From NCBI RefSeq assembly GCF_904849725.1, contig NC_058519.1:580436676-580500675 (forward strand): a stretch of 64,000 bases of DNA. Direction: 5' to 3'. Source of the DNA: Hordeum vulgare subsp. vulgare (Eukaryota; Streptophyta; Magnoliopsida; Poales; Poaceae). The notes under the pieces were generated by a model. That model saw nothing but the letters and a program-made list of their open reading frames with translations, was not told where the DNA came from and searched no databases. The position numbers and the translations under genes are program-made. This document shows positions 51,735 through 63,118 of the stretch, in pieces; position 1 is the stretch's first letter; every line of letters begins with the position of its first letter.

Positions 51735-53262
51735 TGATGACCCACAAGTATAGGGGTCAATCGTAGTCCTTTCGATAAGTAAGAGTGTCAAATCCAACGA
51801 GGAAGTGAAGGCTCTGATAAACGGTTTTCAGCAAGGTAATAACTGCAAGCACTGAAAGTAGCGGTAACAAGTGATGGTGTAGTGAGGTGAAACGTAACAA
51901 GCGAAAAGTAACAAGTAACAAGTAGTAGCAACGGTGCAGCAAGTGGCCCAATCCCTTTTGTAGGAAGGTACAAGCCTGAACAAAGTCTTATAAGAGGAAA
52001 AACGCTCCCGAGGACACACCGGAATTTCTGTCATGCTAGTTTCATCATGTTCATATGATTTGCGTTCGTTACTTTAATAGTTTGATATGTGGGCGGACCG
52101 GCGCTTGGGCACTTCCCTTACTTGGACAAGCATCCCATTTATGATTAACCCCTCTCGCAAGCATCCGTAAATACAAAAGAAGAATTAATACAATGTCTAA
52201 CCATAGCATTAAACTAGTGGATCCAAATCAGCCCCTTACGAAGCAACGCATAGACTGGGGTTTAAGATTCTGTCACTCCAGCAACCCATCATCTACTTAA
52301 TACTCCCCAATGCCTTCCTCTAGGCCCAAATATGGTGAAGTGTTATGTAGTCGACATTCACATAACACCACTAGAGGAAAAACAACATACAACATATCAA
52401 AATACCAAACGAATATCAAATTCACATGACTATTATTAGCATGACTTATCCCATGTCCTCAGGAACAAAAGTAACTACTCACAAAGCATAATCATAATCA
52501 TGATCAGAGGTGTAATGAACAACATCAAGGATCTGAACATAAACTCTTCCACCAAGTAATCCAACTAGCATCAACTACAAAGAGTAATCAACACTACTAG
52601 CAACCTTATAAGTACCAATCGGAGTCGTGAGACAGAGGTTGGTTACAAGAGATGAACTAGGGTTTGGAGAGGAGATGGTGCTGATGAAGATGTTGATGGA
52701 GATGCCTCCCCTCCAACGAGAGGAGTGTTGGTGATGACGATGGTGACAATTTCCCCCTCCAGGAGGGAAGTTTCCCCGACAGGATCGTCCTGCCGGAGCT
52801 CTAGATTGGACCTGCTCAAGTTCCACCTCGTGGCGGCGGAGAATCCACGAAAAAGCTCCACCCTGATTTTTTTCCGGAAGAAACCCTTCATATAGCAAAA
52901 GAGGGGGGCCAGTCGGCCGCCAGGGTGCCCACAAGCCCTGCTGCCGCGGCCAGGGGGGTAGGCCGTGGCAACCAGGCTTGTGGGCCTTGGTTGCTCCCCT
53001 CCGGCACTTCTTTCGCCTAGTATTTTTTATATATTGCCAAAAAAATCACCGTTGATTTTCAGGGCATTTGGAGTTGCAGAGAATAGAAGACTCAGACTTG
53101 CTCCTTTTCCAGTCCAGAATTCCAGCTCCCGGTATTCTCCCTCTTCAAATAAACCTTGCAAAATAAGAGAGAAAAGGCATAAGTAAGGTTCCACAAAGTA
53201 TAATAACAGTCCATAAAGCGATAAATATCAACATGAAAGCATGATGCAAAATGGACGTATCA
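51735..53262 (-). repeat. 5' LTR of the Athila element (right copy)
   Basis: Same ends as the left copy, followed by GTTGG. The hairpin (GCCCACAAGCCCTGCTGCCGC, loop, and complement, from about 52927 to 52985) and the TATA-like CTATATGAAG (near 52889-52897) are preserved. Confidence 0.92.
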
Positions 53263-53455
53263 GTTGGTACGACTAAATGGGACGGACGCTGACCCGTCGT
53301 CTACCGTTGGGGCGAGCTGGACGGGCCCGCTGTTGCCAGCCGGCACACAGCTCGATGGCAGGATGGGCCGTCTGCCGCCAGTTAGCCCAGGGGGCAAGTC
53401 GGCCCCCAAATTTCTTGGAGAAAGGTTTCCTCCACTTTGGTATACCTAGGGGCCA
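53263..53455 (-). pseudogene. LINE segment 4: N-terminal part of ORF1
   Basis: After the Athila element and its GTTGG duplication, a minus-strand frame continues without a stop from segment 3 across the insertion point to a TAG near 53448. The translation is Pro/Gly/Ser-rich (for example LGADLPPGLTGG). This marks the 5' portion of the split LINE; the exact 5' end is uncertain and lies near 53455, where plus-strand LINE sequence begins. Confidence 0.6.
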
Positions 53456-53462
53456 TTACCCC

Positions 53463-55885
53463 GTCACTAACACTACTTTGGAGACTAGAGAACAAATGTG
53501 TATAACTCTTAACATCATGAGTGAGGCACTAAATGACATATATCTAGAATTTCCAGCCAATGTGGGATTAGATAATACCGAGTGTTTTTAGTACTTAATT
53601 TATCATATTGTTAAGAAAATCAGTGGTTGAAAGGAAAAACTTCTTTCGGCCAGAGGAAAGGGGATTCTACTCAAAGTGTGTTGTTCCAGCCATACCCACC
53701 TATGCAATTTCGGTCTTTAAAACTCCTAAAAGAACTTGCAAAGGAATTATTACGCGATGGCACATTTTTCGTGTTGATATGAGGACAACGAGAGGAGGAT
53801 GCATTGGATGGCTTGATGGAAAATGTGTACCAAAAAATCAAGGAGCAATGGGGTTTCGTGATACACTATTTCAATTTGGCTAAATAGGTTTGGCGTCTTA
53901 TCGAGAATCCATACTCTTTATGTGCTACTATTTTGAGAGCCAAATACTACCCTAACGGTGACTTGTTGAACACTACAGTAAATAAGGGTTCTTCCTTCAC
54001 CTGGCAAATTATTATGACGGGTGTGAGTTTCCTGAAATGAGGTCACATTTGGCGAGTGGGAAATGGTCAGAATATTAACATTTGGGAGGATGTCTGGATT
54101 CCAAATTGTGCAGACCGGAAAATTATTAGTCCTAAGGGAAGTCAGTTGCTTACTAGGGTAGAAGATTTTATTGACCATGTTCTTAATACCTGGATCTACT
54201 CAAACAAACCCTATGGCGTGTCAATGTTCGGCGAGTACTCATGATCCCTATCTTGCAACATCATATGCCATATTTCTTACCTTGGAATGTCACAAAAATG
54301 GTATGTTTTTGGTTCGGTATGCTTATTTTGTGGAACGGCGCCATCAACATGGAAATAAGCTGTGATATACCAATTGGATGGGTGCACCACAATTAATCCT
54401 ATTTGTTGTAGGATTCGGAAAAATTTCTTGCCCTACAATGGTTAAAACTTTTATTTGGCACTCTTCTATGTCCTGTCGCACTAGCCAACACACTTGTAAA
54501 AGTGTTGCCCAATTGTCCTGCTCGTCTGGACTAGAAGACAAAAAGCATTTGTTATTTCTATGCAACGGGTCAAAAGAAGTGTGAGAAGACTCGGGATGTA
54601 TGATATTATAGACAGAGCTTGTGAAGTAGATCATCCAGGTCAGACAATTTTGGAATATTTACTTTCAGTGCCAGATCAAGAGTTGTGTATTATGGGAAAC
54701 TAGAATGTACATGAAATGATTGCCATATTAGTGTGGTACTTGTGGTGGGAAAGGCGTAAATTGGTTCACAATGATACAACTCAAAAAGCACACCAAATAC
54801 CCATGGGGATACAGACTCTTACTGTCAATTTTGTTAGTGCTTCCTCGCCAAAGGTTTCTATGAAAAGAAGAGGATGTTCTTGCTCCCCAGTAGGTTTTGT
54901 TAAACTTAACGTTGATGCTTCCTTTTACCATGATTTACTCAGGGATACGATGGGCAGTCTTAAGAGATGATGAAGGTAGATTTATTTCTAGGTAAATAAT
55001 AAGATTGAGTGGTGCATGGATGTACTAATGGTTGAAGCCCTGATCCTAAAATTTGGTCTATCACTCACGCAAAGGACGAGATGCAACCACATTATAATTA
55101 GCTTGGATAATATGGAGGTGGTTGATACCATGATGGAGGACGATTGTCGAGAGCAACGGTTGCAGTCATTGATGATTGTTTTCATTTAGCTTCTGATTTT
55201 TTCTATTTTCAGATTCGAGCATTGTAATAGGAAATCAAATAAAGTTGCTTACGAACTTGCCAAGTTGGCTAGATTTCCTTTCATTTCCAATTGATTACAG
55301 GAGTCCAATAGTGTAATTGTACCTATCGTCATAGATGATGTAATGGTTATTGAGGAAGTCCGGGACTAAGCGGTCCATGGGCCGCTGACCTATTTTCATG
55401 AGTCGGACTGATGGGCCGCTCTATGATTATCATTGAAGCACGAATTACAAGACGACATTGTATCTAGAACGGATTTCTTTCGAAACCTTGATGTACGCTC
55501 CAAGTCAAGATGGTAATATCGGCATGTTTACTCCTTGGTGTAACCGACATTGTGTAACCTTAATACCCGTGGAATCTATATAAACCAGAGAGCTTTAGTC
55601 TGTAAGTTAGATTAAGATCATTACTTCTAGGGTTTTAGACCACAACATATGATCTCAAGGTACATGAACTCTGTATTTGATACTCCATCATCAATATAAA
55701 TAAGAACATGACGTAGGGTTTTACCTCCATCAAGAGGGCCCGATCTCGGTAAATATCGTCTCCCTTGTCTCGTGATAACCACCGATTCAAGATCCACAGT
55801 TCGGGACCCCCTAGCCGAGAGTTGTCGGTTTTGACACCAACAGTTATATCTAATGAATAAGGCTATGGATTTCTCAAAAAATGTA
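53463..55885 (+). pseudogene. Second LINE relic, plus strand: end of RT, zf-RVT and RNase H regions
   Basis: Plus-strand translations in shifting frames give ANVGLDNTECF and HIVKKISG (end of the RT region), VPAIPTYAISVFKTPK, PKNQGAMGFRD, then SLCATILRAKYYPNGDLL and GNGQNINIWEDVWIPN (zf-RVT region), and near 54890-55260 an RNase H-like part (FVKLNVDASFYHD ... KVAYELAKLARFP). It ends in a short A-tail after GGATTTCTC near 55877, interrupted by a solo LTR. Many stops show it is old. It is 5'-truncated and abuts the minus-strand LINE tail to tail in coding terms (both 5' parts face each other). Confidence 0.8.
55351..55842 (+). repeat. Solo LTR, 492 bp
   Basis: TGAGGAAGTCCGGGAC to TTGACACCAACA, flanked by GTTAT at 55346-55350 and 55843-55847, with a TATA box TATATAAACC at 55577-55586. 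No internal region is present, so the element was lost by recombination between its LTRs. Its ends resemble Gypsy LTRs of grasses. Confidence 0.88.
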
Positions 55886-56064
55886 TTTTATGCTTTTTAT
55901 CCTACTATTTCAAAGAAAAAGTAGTAGTACGCAAATTTTGTATGCATTCGTGGAAAAAAGAACATGTTGCTAGTGTTGTGACTAGGCACAATTGTTAGCA
56001 CATTCAAAATGGTACAATATCCCGATGATGTGCATTTTAACATATCTCTTCTTTTTCCATATAT

Positions 56065-56168
56065 TTTTTTTAAAAAGGATACCGTCCGGCTTTAAATTAA
56101 TGAAGGCTCAACATAACAACACAACTTCACAGCACACACACACAAACGATGACATGATACAAGGGTTC
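56065..56168 (-). repeat. Likely 3' end of another minus-strand LINE
   Basis: The plus strand TTTTTTTTAAAAAGGATACCG followed by GGCTTTAAATTAATGAAGGC reads on the minus strand as a LINE 3' end with A-tail. It is interrupted by the hAT element at 56177 and resumes at 57214 (to perhaps 57330). Confidence 0.45.
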
Positions 56169-56176
56169 TCAAGAGC

Positions 56177-57205
56177 CAGGGGCGGAGACAGGGAGGGGCG
56201 AGCAGGGGTCAGACCCCTGCAAATCTCCTGCCTCCCTCAATAACTCATAGCAGGTAGTGAGTATTGTATATGCCTAATGGCCGTATCTAATTACGTAATT
56301 AGCCCATATGTTATGAATTAACCGAACTATCATTCAAGTAGAGAAGTCCATAACCCAATAACCCATGTACAGTTGTGGCCGAGTATTAGTATTTCTGCCA
56401 CATGCCAGTGTCTAATCCATCAGATCCATCGATTGATATATAAATCAATATATGTGCATGTGCTGCACTTCTGCTAGGGCAATCGCCGCCACCGTCGTTG
56501 CTTTGCCATCAAGCGTGTCCTCTCAGGAGCTAGGGAGTTTGTCATTGCCGTTGGCCGCTACTCGCCAAGACAACAACACCGTTCATATATTTACAGTCCG
56601 CCGATCGGCGCACGGAAACAACTAGACACAGGCGGATCAGATATGGAGATAAGTAGGATAGATGCACAGATTGAGATACACTACACACTACTAGGTTATA
56701 ACTATTACATACTTTTATTATTATTCCCATCGTTCTAAAATAATTATAATTCTACCTTTGTCGTAAGTTAAATTTGATCATATTTACACAAAATGCTACT
56801 TTATGTGCTAAGATCTACAAAATTAAATACGCATAACATGAATATTTTCTAAAGATTCTAAAAAAACTGATCTGATGTTGCACATATTGGTATATTTTTC
56901 TAGAAACTTGAAGAAGGTTGACTTAAGATAAACCAAAATCTGGAATAACTTTGGAACGATGGCAATAGATTTTCTCATAAATTACGATAGGAAACAACTA
57001 ATTGGGTAAATATTTATTCAAACTATTTTCTTTAACTTGAAGCTCCAACATTTTGTTGAGAATTCTTATTTCTTTAGTTTCAAACCATAATTTTTTCCTT
57101 ATCATCCACGCTATCATGGGACTTCACATACCATGATATTTCATCTTTTACATCAATAATACGTTTCGCCCCCCCCCCTCTATTCAAATCCTGGCTCCGT
57201 CCCTG
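56177..57205. mobile_element. Non-autonomous hAT-type DNA transposon, 1029 bp
   Basis: Terminal inverted repeats CAGGGGCGGAGACAGG (left) and CAGGGACGGAGCCAGG (right, reverse complement) are flanked by the 8-base duplication TCAAGAGC at 56169-56176 and 57206-57213. CAGGG termini and an 8-bp TSD are diagnostic of hAT elements. The interior is AT-rich with no transposase frame, so it is a deletion derivative or MITE-like relative that needs a transposase supplied in trans. Confidence 0.9.
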
Positions 57206-57213
57206 TCAAGAGC

Positions 57214-59102
57214 AGCGACGAAGCCAAAAAATCATAATCAAGGAGTCGTTGGAGCCCTCCAAAATGATGAGAGGACCAACACAGAGGAGACCAACTCAAG
57301 AAGGACACTAGACGTCAACAGAAGTCATGCCATTTGGCCCAACAATGCAACCAAGTTCTTGCCAAAGGGAGCCCACCCGCTCCCTTAGCTCTCGCTCAAA
57401 AAGCGTTGCACCACGGGAGGTGCTATTGGACGCATTCTGCGTCCAGTTGTTGTAGCTTCGCAGAGGGTTCCTACTGGCAGGTCTTTGTGGGCCATTGTGT
57501 GCTGGTTCCTATTGGGCGCAGGGGTTCCTACTGGCTTCGCACAGCTAACTGTTATGCGCTGGTTCGAAACGTTTTCTTCTGTTTCTTTTTGCGCGCTATT
57601 TCTGTTTTTTTTTGCCGTTCTGTTGTTTCGAGTAGACGCTTCTGAACCGCACCTTGTGAACATCAGAACTAGTTTCTGAACCAGCTATTTCTTCTATTTA
57701 TACTGTTTCAGCTAGTTGTTAAAAATAAATGTGGTCCACCTTCTTGCACCTTCTGAAACTGAATTTCTGCTGTTTCAGCTAGTTCTTGAAAGAAAATGAT
57801 AACAAACAAAAAAACTTGGTTCATGGAACCAGCTTGGACTTTTGTTGTTTCAGCTAGTTCTGTTGTTTAATGAACTTCTTTAGTTGTAGACACCTAAGAA
57901 AAATTTAAAACTGCTACCGGTAGAAATTATTGTACATAAAATCTCTACTTTTTTGAACATTCTTTCCAACTCAAAGTATTGCAACAAACTATTAACCGAG
58001 CAGCAAGATCTAGAAGGAAAATTGAATGAAACATTCTCCCTTGGAGGTGTTCCTTTTTTTAAATGCTTCCATGAAGTCTCCTTACTAGCAGGATTCGTAC
58101 TTTCAGAAGAAATGCTAACATTTCACAGAGCTTCCTACAGGAAGGCTTTTCAGCAAGTTGAAAAAGTTTCAAGAACAGGCACAACAACACGCAGCTTCTC
58201 CTGAAATAGGTATTAATGTGGCGTCAGTCTCAAGAATAACAATTGTTCTCAGATGGCTTGAAGCTGAAAAATGCATCCAGACACGGAAAAAGCAGCACAG
58301 AGAAATGTCAGCTGCCAAGCGCTATTCAATGATGTTTTAATAACTTGAATCCACTTGTTTATTGAAGGGCAGCTTTGTTTAACACTGTATTGAAGATCAT
58401 TAGGAATAAAGGAGCGTGTTCTTATGGAATGAAATAATCCACAATGGAAGTTTCTTTTTTAACATGTGGATTCAAATTGTAAAAACAAGTTCAAATAAAT
58501 TTAATGGGTGATGTAAATGTTCACCTATAATGTTACTCGTATTCTTTGGTTGAAACATGTTGCAGTGAAAATTGTTCCCCTATAATGTAATAAAAAATTG
58601 AGATGGATTCTTTGGTTGAAACATGTTACACTGAATTTTTTTTGTATTTTTTTTTAAAATTAGAAAAACATTACACAATGTTCTGGATTATTCAAATACA
58701 TAAAATTGATTGTGTTTTGTAGAAAATATTTATGATCTTTTTCAATGATCTTGATTATGTTGAAAATGATCTGAATTTTATACATGATCCTTCTTCTTCT
58801 ACTTTATTTCCTCAATTATGTTATTATTTGGGTTCAACATTATTTTGGTGAAATATGTTATAGTAGAGCAAACATACTGAATAGGAATAATTTATGAATA
58901 TTCATATGAACAAACTAATCACCAACTTACCTAATTGTACGAAAGAAAAAATGATTGGCCTTGAAAGCTTCCCTTGAATATGCGGAAACCGTGTTGAAAG
59001 ACAAAAAGGAGACAAAACATGTTGAACAAAATATAAAGAAACAGAAATTTTAATTCAGTTTTGAAAAAAAAACAGGCTAGAAAAAGATATTAGAGAACTT
59101 AC
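57214..59102. other. Unassigned repeat-like DNA
   Basis: 57340-57660 is GC-richer with repeated phrases (GGTTCCTA and CTGGTTC at 57470-57560), typical of transposon ends but without a boundary I can fix. 57953-58340 carries two overlapping plus-strand frames (83 and 60 codons, for example FHRASYRKAFQQVEKV) that may be a decayed exon; not recognised. 58350-59100 is AT-rich with no feature seen; a phrase GATTCTTTGGTTGAAACATGTT occurs in two close copies near 58540 and 58608. Confidence 0.4.
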
Positions 59103-62100
59103 ATGACTTTGCAGAAAAGAAGTTACTAATGGTAGCTGAATTTCATTATCGTTGCAAGTTATGATTTCAAAAAGGAACTTCTGACGTAGAGCTTGTATAT
59201 CATCCTTCAAAAAAATTATAAGAAGGTGGATTTTAAGAGTTGATATTTTGCAATAAATTACAAAAAAGAATGGTTGTCATACGAGTATAACTCTTACATT
59301 AGAGAAACAGTCCAATCCGACACCTTTGAACTTTGTAATGTACTGAAGAAGGAATATACCTGAGTCATACGTGTAGAAAAAAGAATGGCGGAATAAGTAC
59401 TCGAATTATTGTTAATTTATGATACTTTCAATCTATTTTTTATTTGCTTAGGAAATAAAGAATCTTAACAATTATATAAGGTTAACGTCGAAAGTTCTAC
59501 GAAGACAGACCTGAAATTCACCTTGGGACCTGCTACAAATCTTGATTCAAAATTTCCTATGTTAAGAGAAGAATTAGAAAGTGTTAGTACAACCTCTTTC
59601 AAAAATTAAAAATATTTAATAGTATTTCGAACAATATAACTTTTCTTACCAAGGAAGCATTCAATAAACTGAAGCCAACTTTACTTTCATGTAAGATTTG
59701 TTTGTTTCGAGGATCTGAATGATTTAGCATTGGGTTCATTAGCTTCTCCTATAGTTTTTTTTGCCATAGAAAGATTAGTAGTTCAAAAAGGAAAATATTG
59801 ATGAATTGAAAACTATAAGAAAAATTCAAAATATAGGCTGACCATGTCATCAGGACTAACTATGTGCTCTACTAATTCACTGTTTGGTAGGAGCCCTTTC
59901 CTTCCTCGGTTCAGCTGGTCCTTATTCTTTAGTTTTGCGAAACATCCGACAACTCGAGGGTTTATCCAACCACCTGTCTTGAATGATAGAGTTATAGTCT
60001 TTTGGTGCACCCAAACTTCTTCAATCTCAAAAATCCTTTGGTTGTTCATGGCAGAAGAGGAACAACAATAAAAAACTAAAAAGAGAAAAGTGTTCTGAAT
60101 AGCAAGGGGAAACTTGTCAATTGGAAATACATATTCAAATCTAAAAAAGTGAAAGATCATTTGATCAACAATATTGTTTGGGTGAAAGCTGCTACATTAT
60201 GAACTATAGTGTTCCTACAAATAACCTCTACAATGTTCATAAGAACAAAGCTGTGGAAGAACATAAACATGTTTATGTTCAAATGAAAATCAAGTAGAAC
60301 ATGTATGCTAAGCAATTGTCCAAAAAACAGAGGCTGTTTGTACATACCTATGAGTTAATTTGGGAAGAACTCCAACCATCAATTGGTAGAAATCATTCTC
60401 TATTCCATTCGAAAGTATTGTGCTCTTACTTGACATTTGATGTTCTTGAATTGCTAGTTTCGCAGATTTGAAACATTTGTTAGAACCTTGATGCCAAGTT
60501 GAAGGTTGTGCTGTTGAAAACTTAGTGGACTGTCCTTCATGTTGTTCGAAAACTTGGACTAGCAAATGATCTTCAATCGGTGTGACAATATTTTTTGGGT
60601 GCACTTTAGGTGATATGAAATCCAGTATCCTTATTGGGTTCTCTGTTGTAGGAACATTGGGGTTCACATGACTTAACTGGGTAGAGGAACCAAAGGTAAA
60701 TGATTTGGCTGCTTCTCATATAATTCTATAATAATTCGAAGGGACATTATTAACTATGTCAATTGAATTTGTAATTGCATCAAAAGAAGGAGCATATGCG
60801 CTTTCGTATTGACTGGTATTAACAGGATCCGCATTTGAATTGGCATGCAGTGTTGTATTGTCAACTGCCAAGAAAATTTCATCAACCAACCAACTTTCAT
60901 CCAGTTCACAAGCGTTAAAATCTGGTTGACAAAGAACAAACAAATTAACAACTTAGTTCATCTGATTCGTGTGAAAAGAAACTTTGGTTTACAGGAAGTT
61001 GGCAAAATAAATAACGTTCCAAACGCTCCCCTAGTAATAAGAATCTGGATAGTGGTAAGCAGAATTTTGGTTCTTTTGCTGTTGTGTAACTCGATATTGA
61101 TTCAGAAAAGTATTCTGGGAAAAAGGATTTGTTATGTTTTATTTCATTATTAATTGTGTAGAAATGAACTAAATATTGAAATGCAAAGGTATAGAAGAAA
61201 AACTTACGACGTAACAGAGCTGAAACATCAATGGGCGGTGTTGCTTTTGGACTTTGTCTCTTCACCAACAGTTGTGGACACGTAAGCTCTTCAGAAGTTG
61301 GTAGATTCAAAGGGAGAGAGAAATTGGTGCTTGTTATGTTCACAGAGTCAGGAAAATCTTTGACCAAATGCTCAAGAATTTCATTTATGTTGATTTCTTT
61401 ATATTCATCAATGATTGTTGGGACAGTTAGCATTGGAATGTTTGGAGGTGGTTCTATGGCCAACAATTTTTTAGTGGTAGGAACTTTGATTTATTTTTCT
61501 AAAAGGGCTGATTTAAATTGTAGATTCAGGCTGCTGGAAGATGTCCATGTCTTCAGAAATGAAGAATTCATATCATCTACATAGGTCTTCAAAGTAGGTG
61601 TTGAGTTCCGAATGATATTCCTGAAGAATTTTTTAGCCTGCATTTGAAGTATGATCTTGTCCTGTGAAATGAGAGAGTATATCTTGTTAAACACACTTGA
61701 AAGATGAAAAAGTCAGATTGTCATTGGTCCGAAAAGACAAGAAGGAACAACAAAACTTACTTGTGTCAGACTTATATCAGTGAATTTGGAATCAATATAA
61801 TCTGATATATCTTCAGGTAGTTCAATGGAAACTGAATCACTAAATAGAGTACAGGAGGTATGTTTTCTCTGTTTGATAAGACCAAAACAGATGTTAAATA
61901 TTATGAGAACTTCTTTTCGAAATGTTTTAAAATTTGGAGCATTACTATAACTATATTTTCTAATTTATTATTTTGCAAAAAGTGATATCTATAAGGAAAA
62001 AGGCATACCGGCAGTCTGCCATATTCATTGTTTTTGCCATGTAGCGCATCGAGTGCCATGTATGAATTTAGCATATTTGCCGACCATAGTGTTAGCCTTG

Positions 62101-63118
62101 GTTCAGTGCTTGGCAACTTGAATTCAGTTATGATAAGGAACTCGAAGTAGGAAATCTAAAATTGAGAAGATAAATTCAGACAGAATGGGAGAAAATAAAC
62201 AGTGATGTTGTTTAAATTGGCAAGGTTGCCATAATTTTAAAATGAATCAATTCAAGGCAAATGAAAAGTGTGAAAAAGTGTGAAATATCGTTCTTTTTCT
62301 TTTTCAAAATTATTTTGCACGTAGAAATGTAAGTAGTTTATGCTTGGGAAATAGTCTTACCGTCAATAGTAAGTTACTACCACGAGGAATGAACTTTTTT
62401 TGCTTATGTTCTTCATTCTTGCTTTCTTTATTGAATAAACCATGTAGCTTAGAGCAAGCAAGCACACATCGTATTGGGAAGTTCTCTCAATGTTAACTAT
62501 TGCATTGTACACAAACTTGCTAACAACTCCACTTGAATTGGGGACAACGAACAGAGATAACAGAATGAGAATGAAGATTCGGCAAAATTTATCATCTGCA
62601 AGGTCATCAGAGATAATTGAAAAAAGGTACTCAATAGTGGGTGCAGTTGTCCGAACTCATTGTTGATGAACTCATATGTAGATTTTGATGGTTTTGTGTT
62701 AAGTGGAACTCCACCAATTGGTATGCCAAAAATCTTGTGAACACTTGATGTTGTAATTGGGAATTTGAATCCATTTGCCATTTCAATAGAGCAAGAACTA
62801 GTGTTGAAATGGTTTGTAAGCCAAAGGTAAATGGAGTCAACATTGGACACGCTAGTCATTTCTAGGAATGACCGGAAACCCAATCTAGCTACATGATGCT
62901 TCCGACTTTCAGTTAATTCAGATGCAAGCTTCAGAAATGATTCAACAGGATGAAATTGATTTGACTGCATGAAAAAATAAAGAAAGAAAAATGAAATGGT
63001 AGAGCAATTTTTTATTTCAGAAGAAAAATGATTAAAAGATTAATTTGATTACCTTGCTTCTTTTCCCTTCATTTAAATTTTCTTGTGCTTCCCTCTTCTT
63101 TGTACATCCTTTTTTCAT
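59103..63118 (-). pseudogene. Decayed multi-exon transposon gene with DUF1985-like and Ulp1-protease regions
   Basis: Exons inferred on the minus strand: 63118-63053 (Lys-rich start), 62964-62361 (acceptor TTCATGCAG, donor GTAAGA), 62155-62009, a long Ser/Pro-rich middle around 61690-60310 with stops, 60080-59820 (WVHQKTITLSFKTGGW), about 59750-59653, about 59560-59515, about 59375-59300 and 59205-59103. The second exon (RKHHVARLGFRSFLEM, IYLWLTNHFNTSSCSIEM, ITTSSVHKIFGIPIGG) resembles the DUF1985 region of plant transposon proteins. The last exons resemble a Ulp1 (C48) protease tail: YDSGIFLLQYITKF, then DDIQALRQKFLFEIIT. The catalytic Cys of the usual DCG box is Ser here, and the His region is not recognisable. 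Frameshifts near 62640 and 62430 and stops elsewhere show decay. Such genes travel mainly on Mutator-like elements; no terminal repeats were found. Confidence 0.6.

Larger units (their letters stand above)
43094..53262 (-). mobile_element. Athila-lineage Gypsy LTR retrotransposon (10.2 kb)
   Basis: Bounded by GTTGG at 43089-43093 and 53263-53267. LTRs of 1529 and 1528 bases, PBS TGGCGCCGTTGCCGGGGA (tRNA-Asp type), polypurine tract AAGCTTGGGGGAGT. Gene order in transcript direction is gag, protease, RT, RNase H, integrase, then a 138-aa accessory ORF. Sequence motifs ([24 protein letters not shown]) are those of Athila. In the first roughly 470 aligned LTR bases I count 27 substitutions, more than in the other elements; later parts look closer, so this is a rough indication that it is older. 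Confidence 0.92.

Noticed and set aside
57334..57663. Overlapping ORFs of 103 (plus) and 92 (minus) codons
   Set aside because: They coincide with a GC-rich, internally repetitive stretch and contain no recognisable domain.
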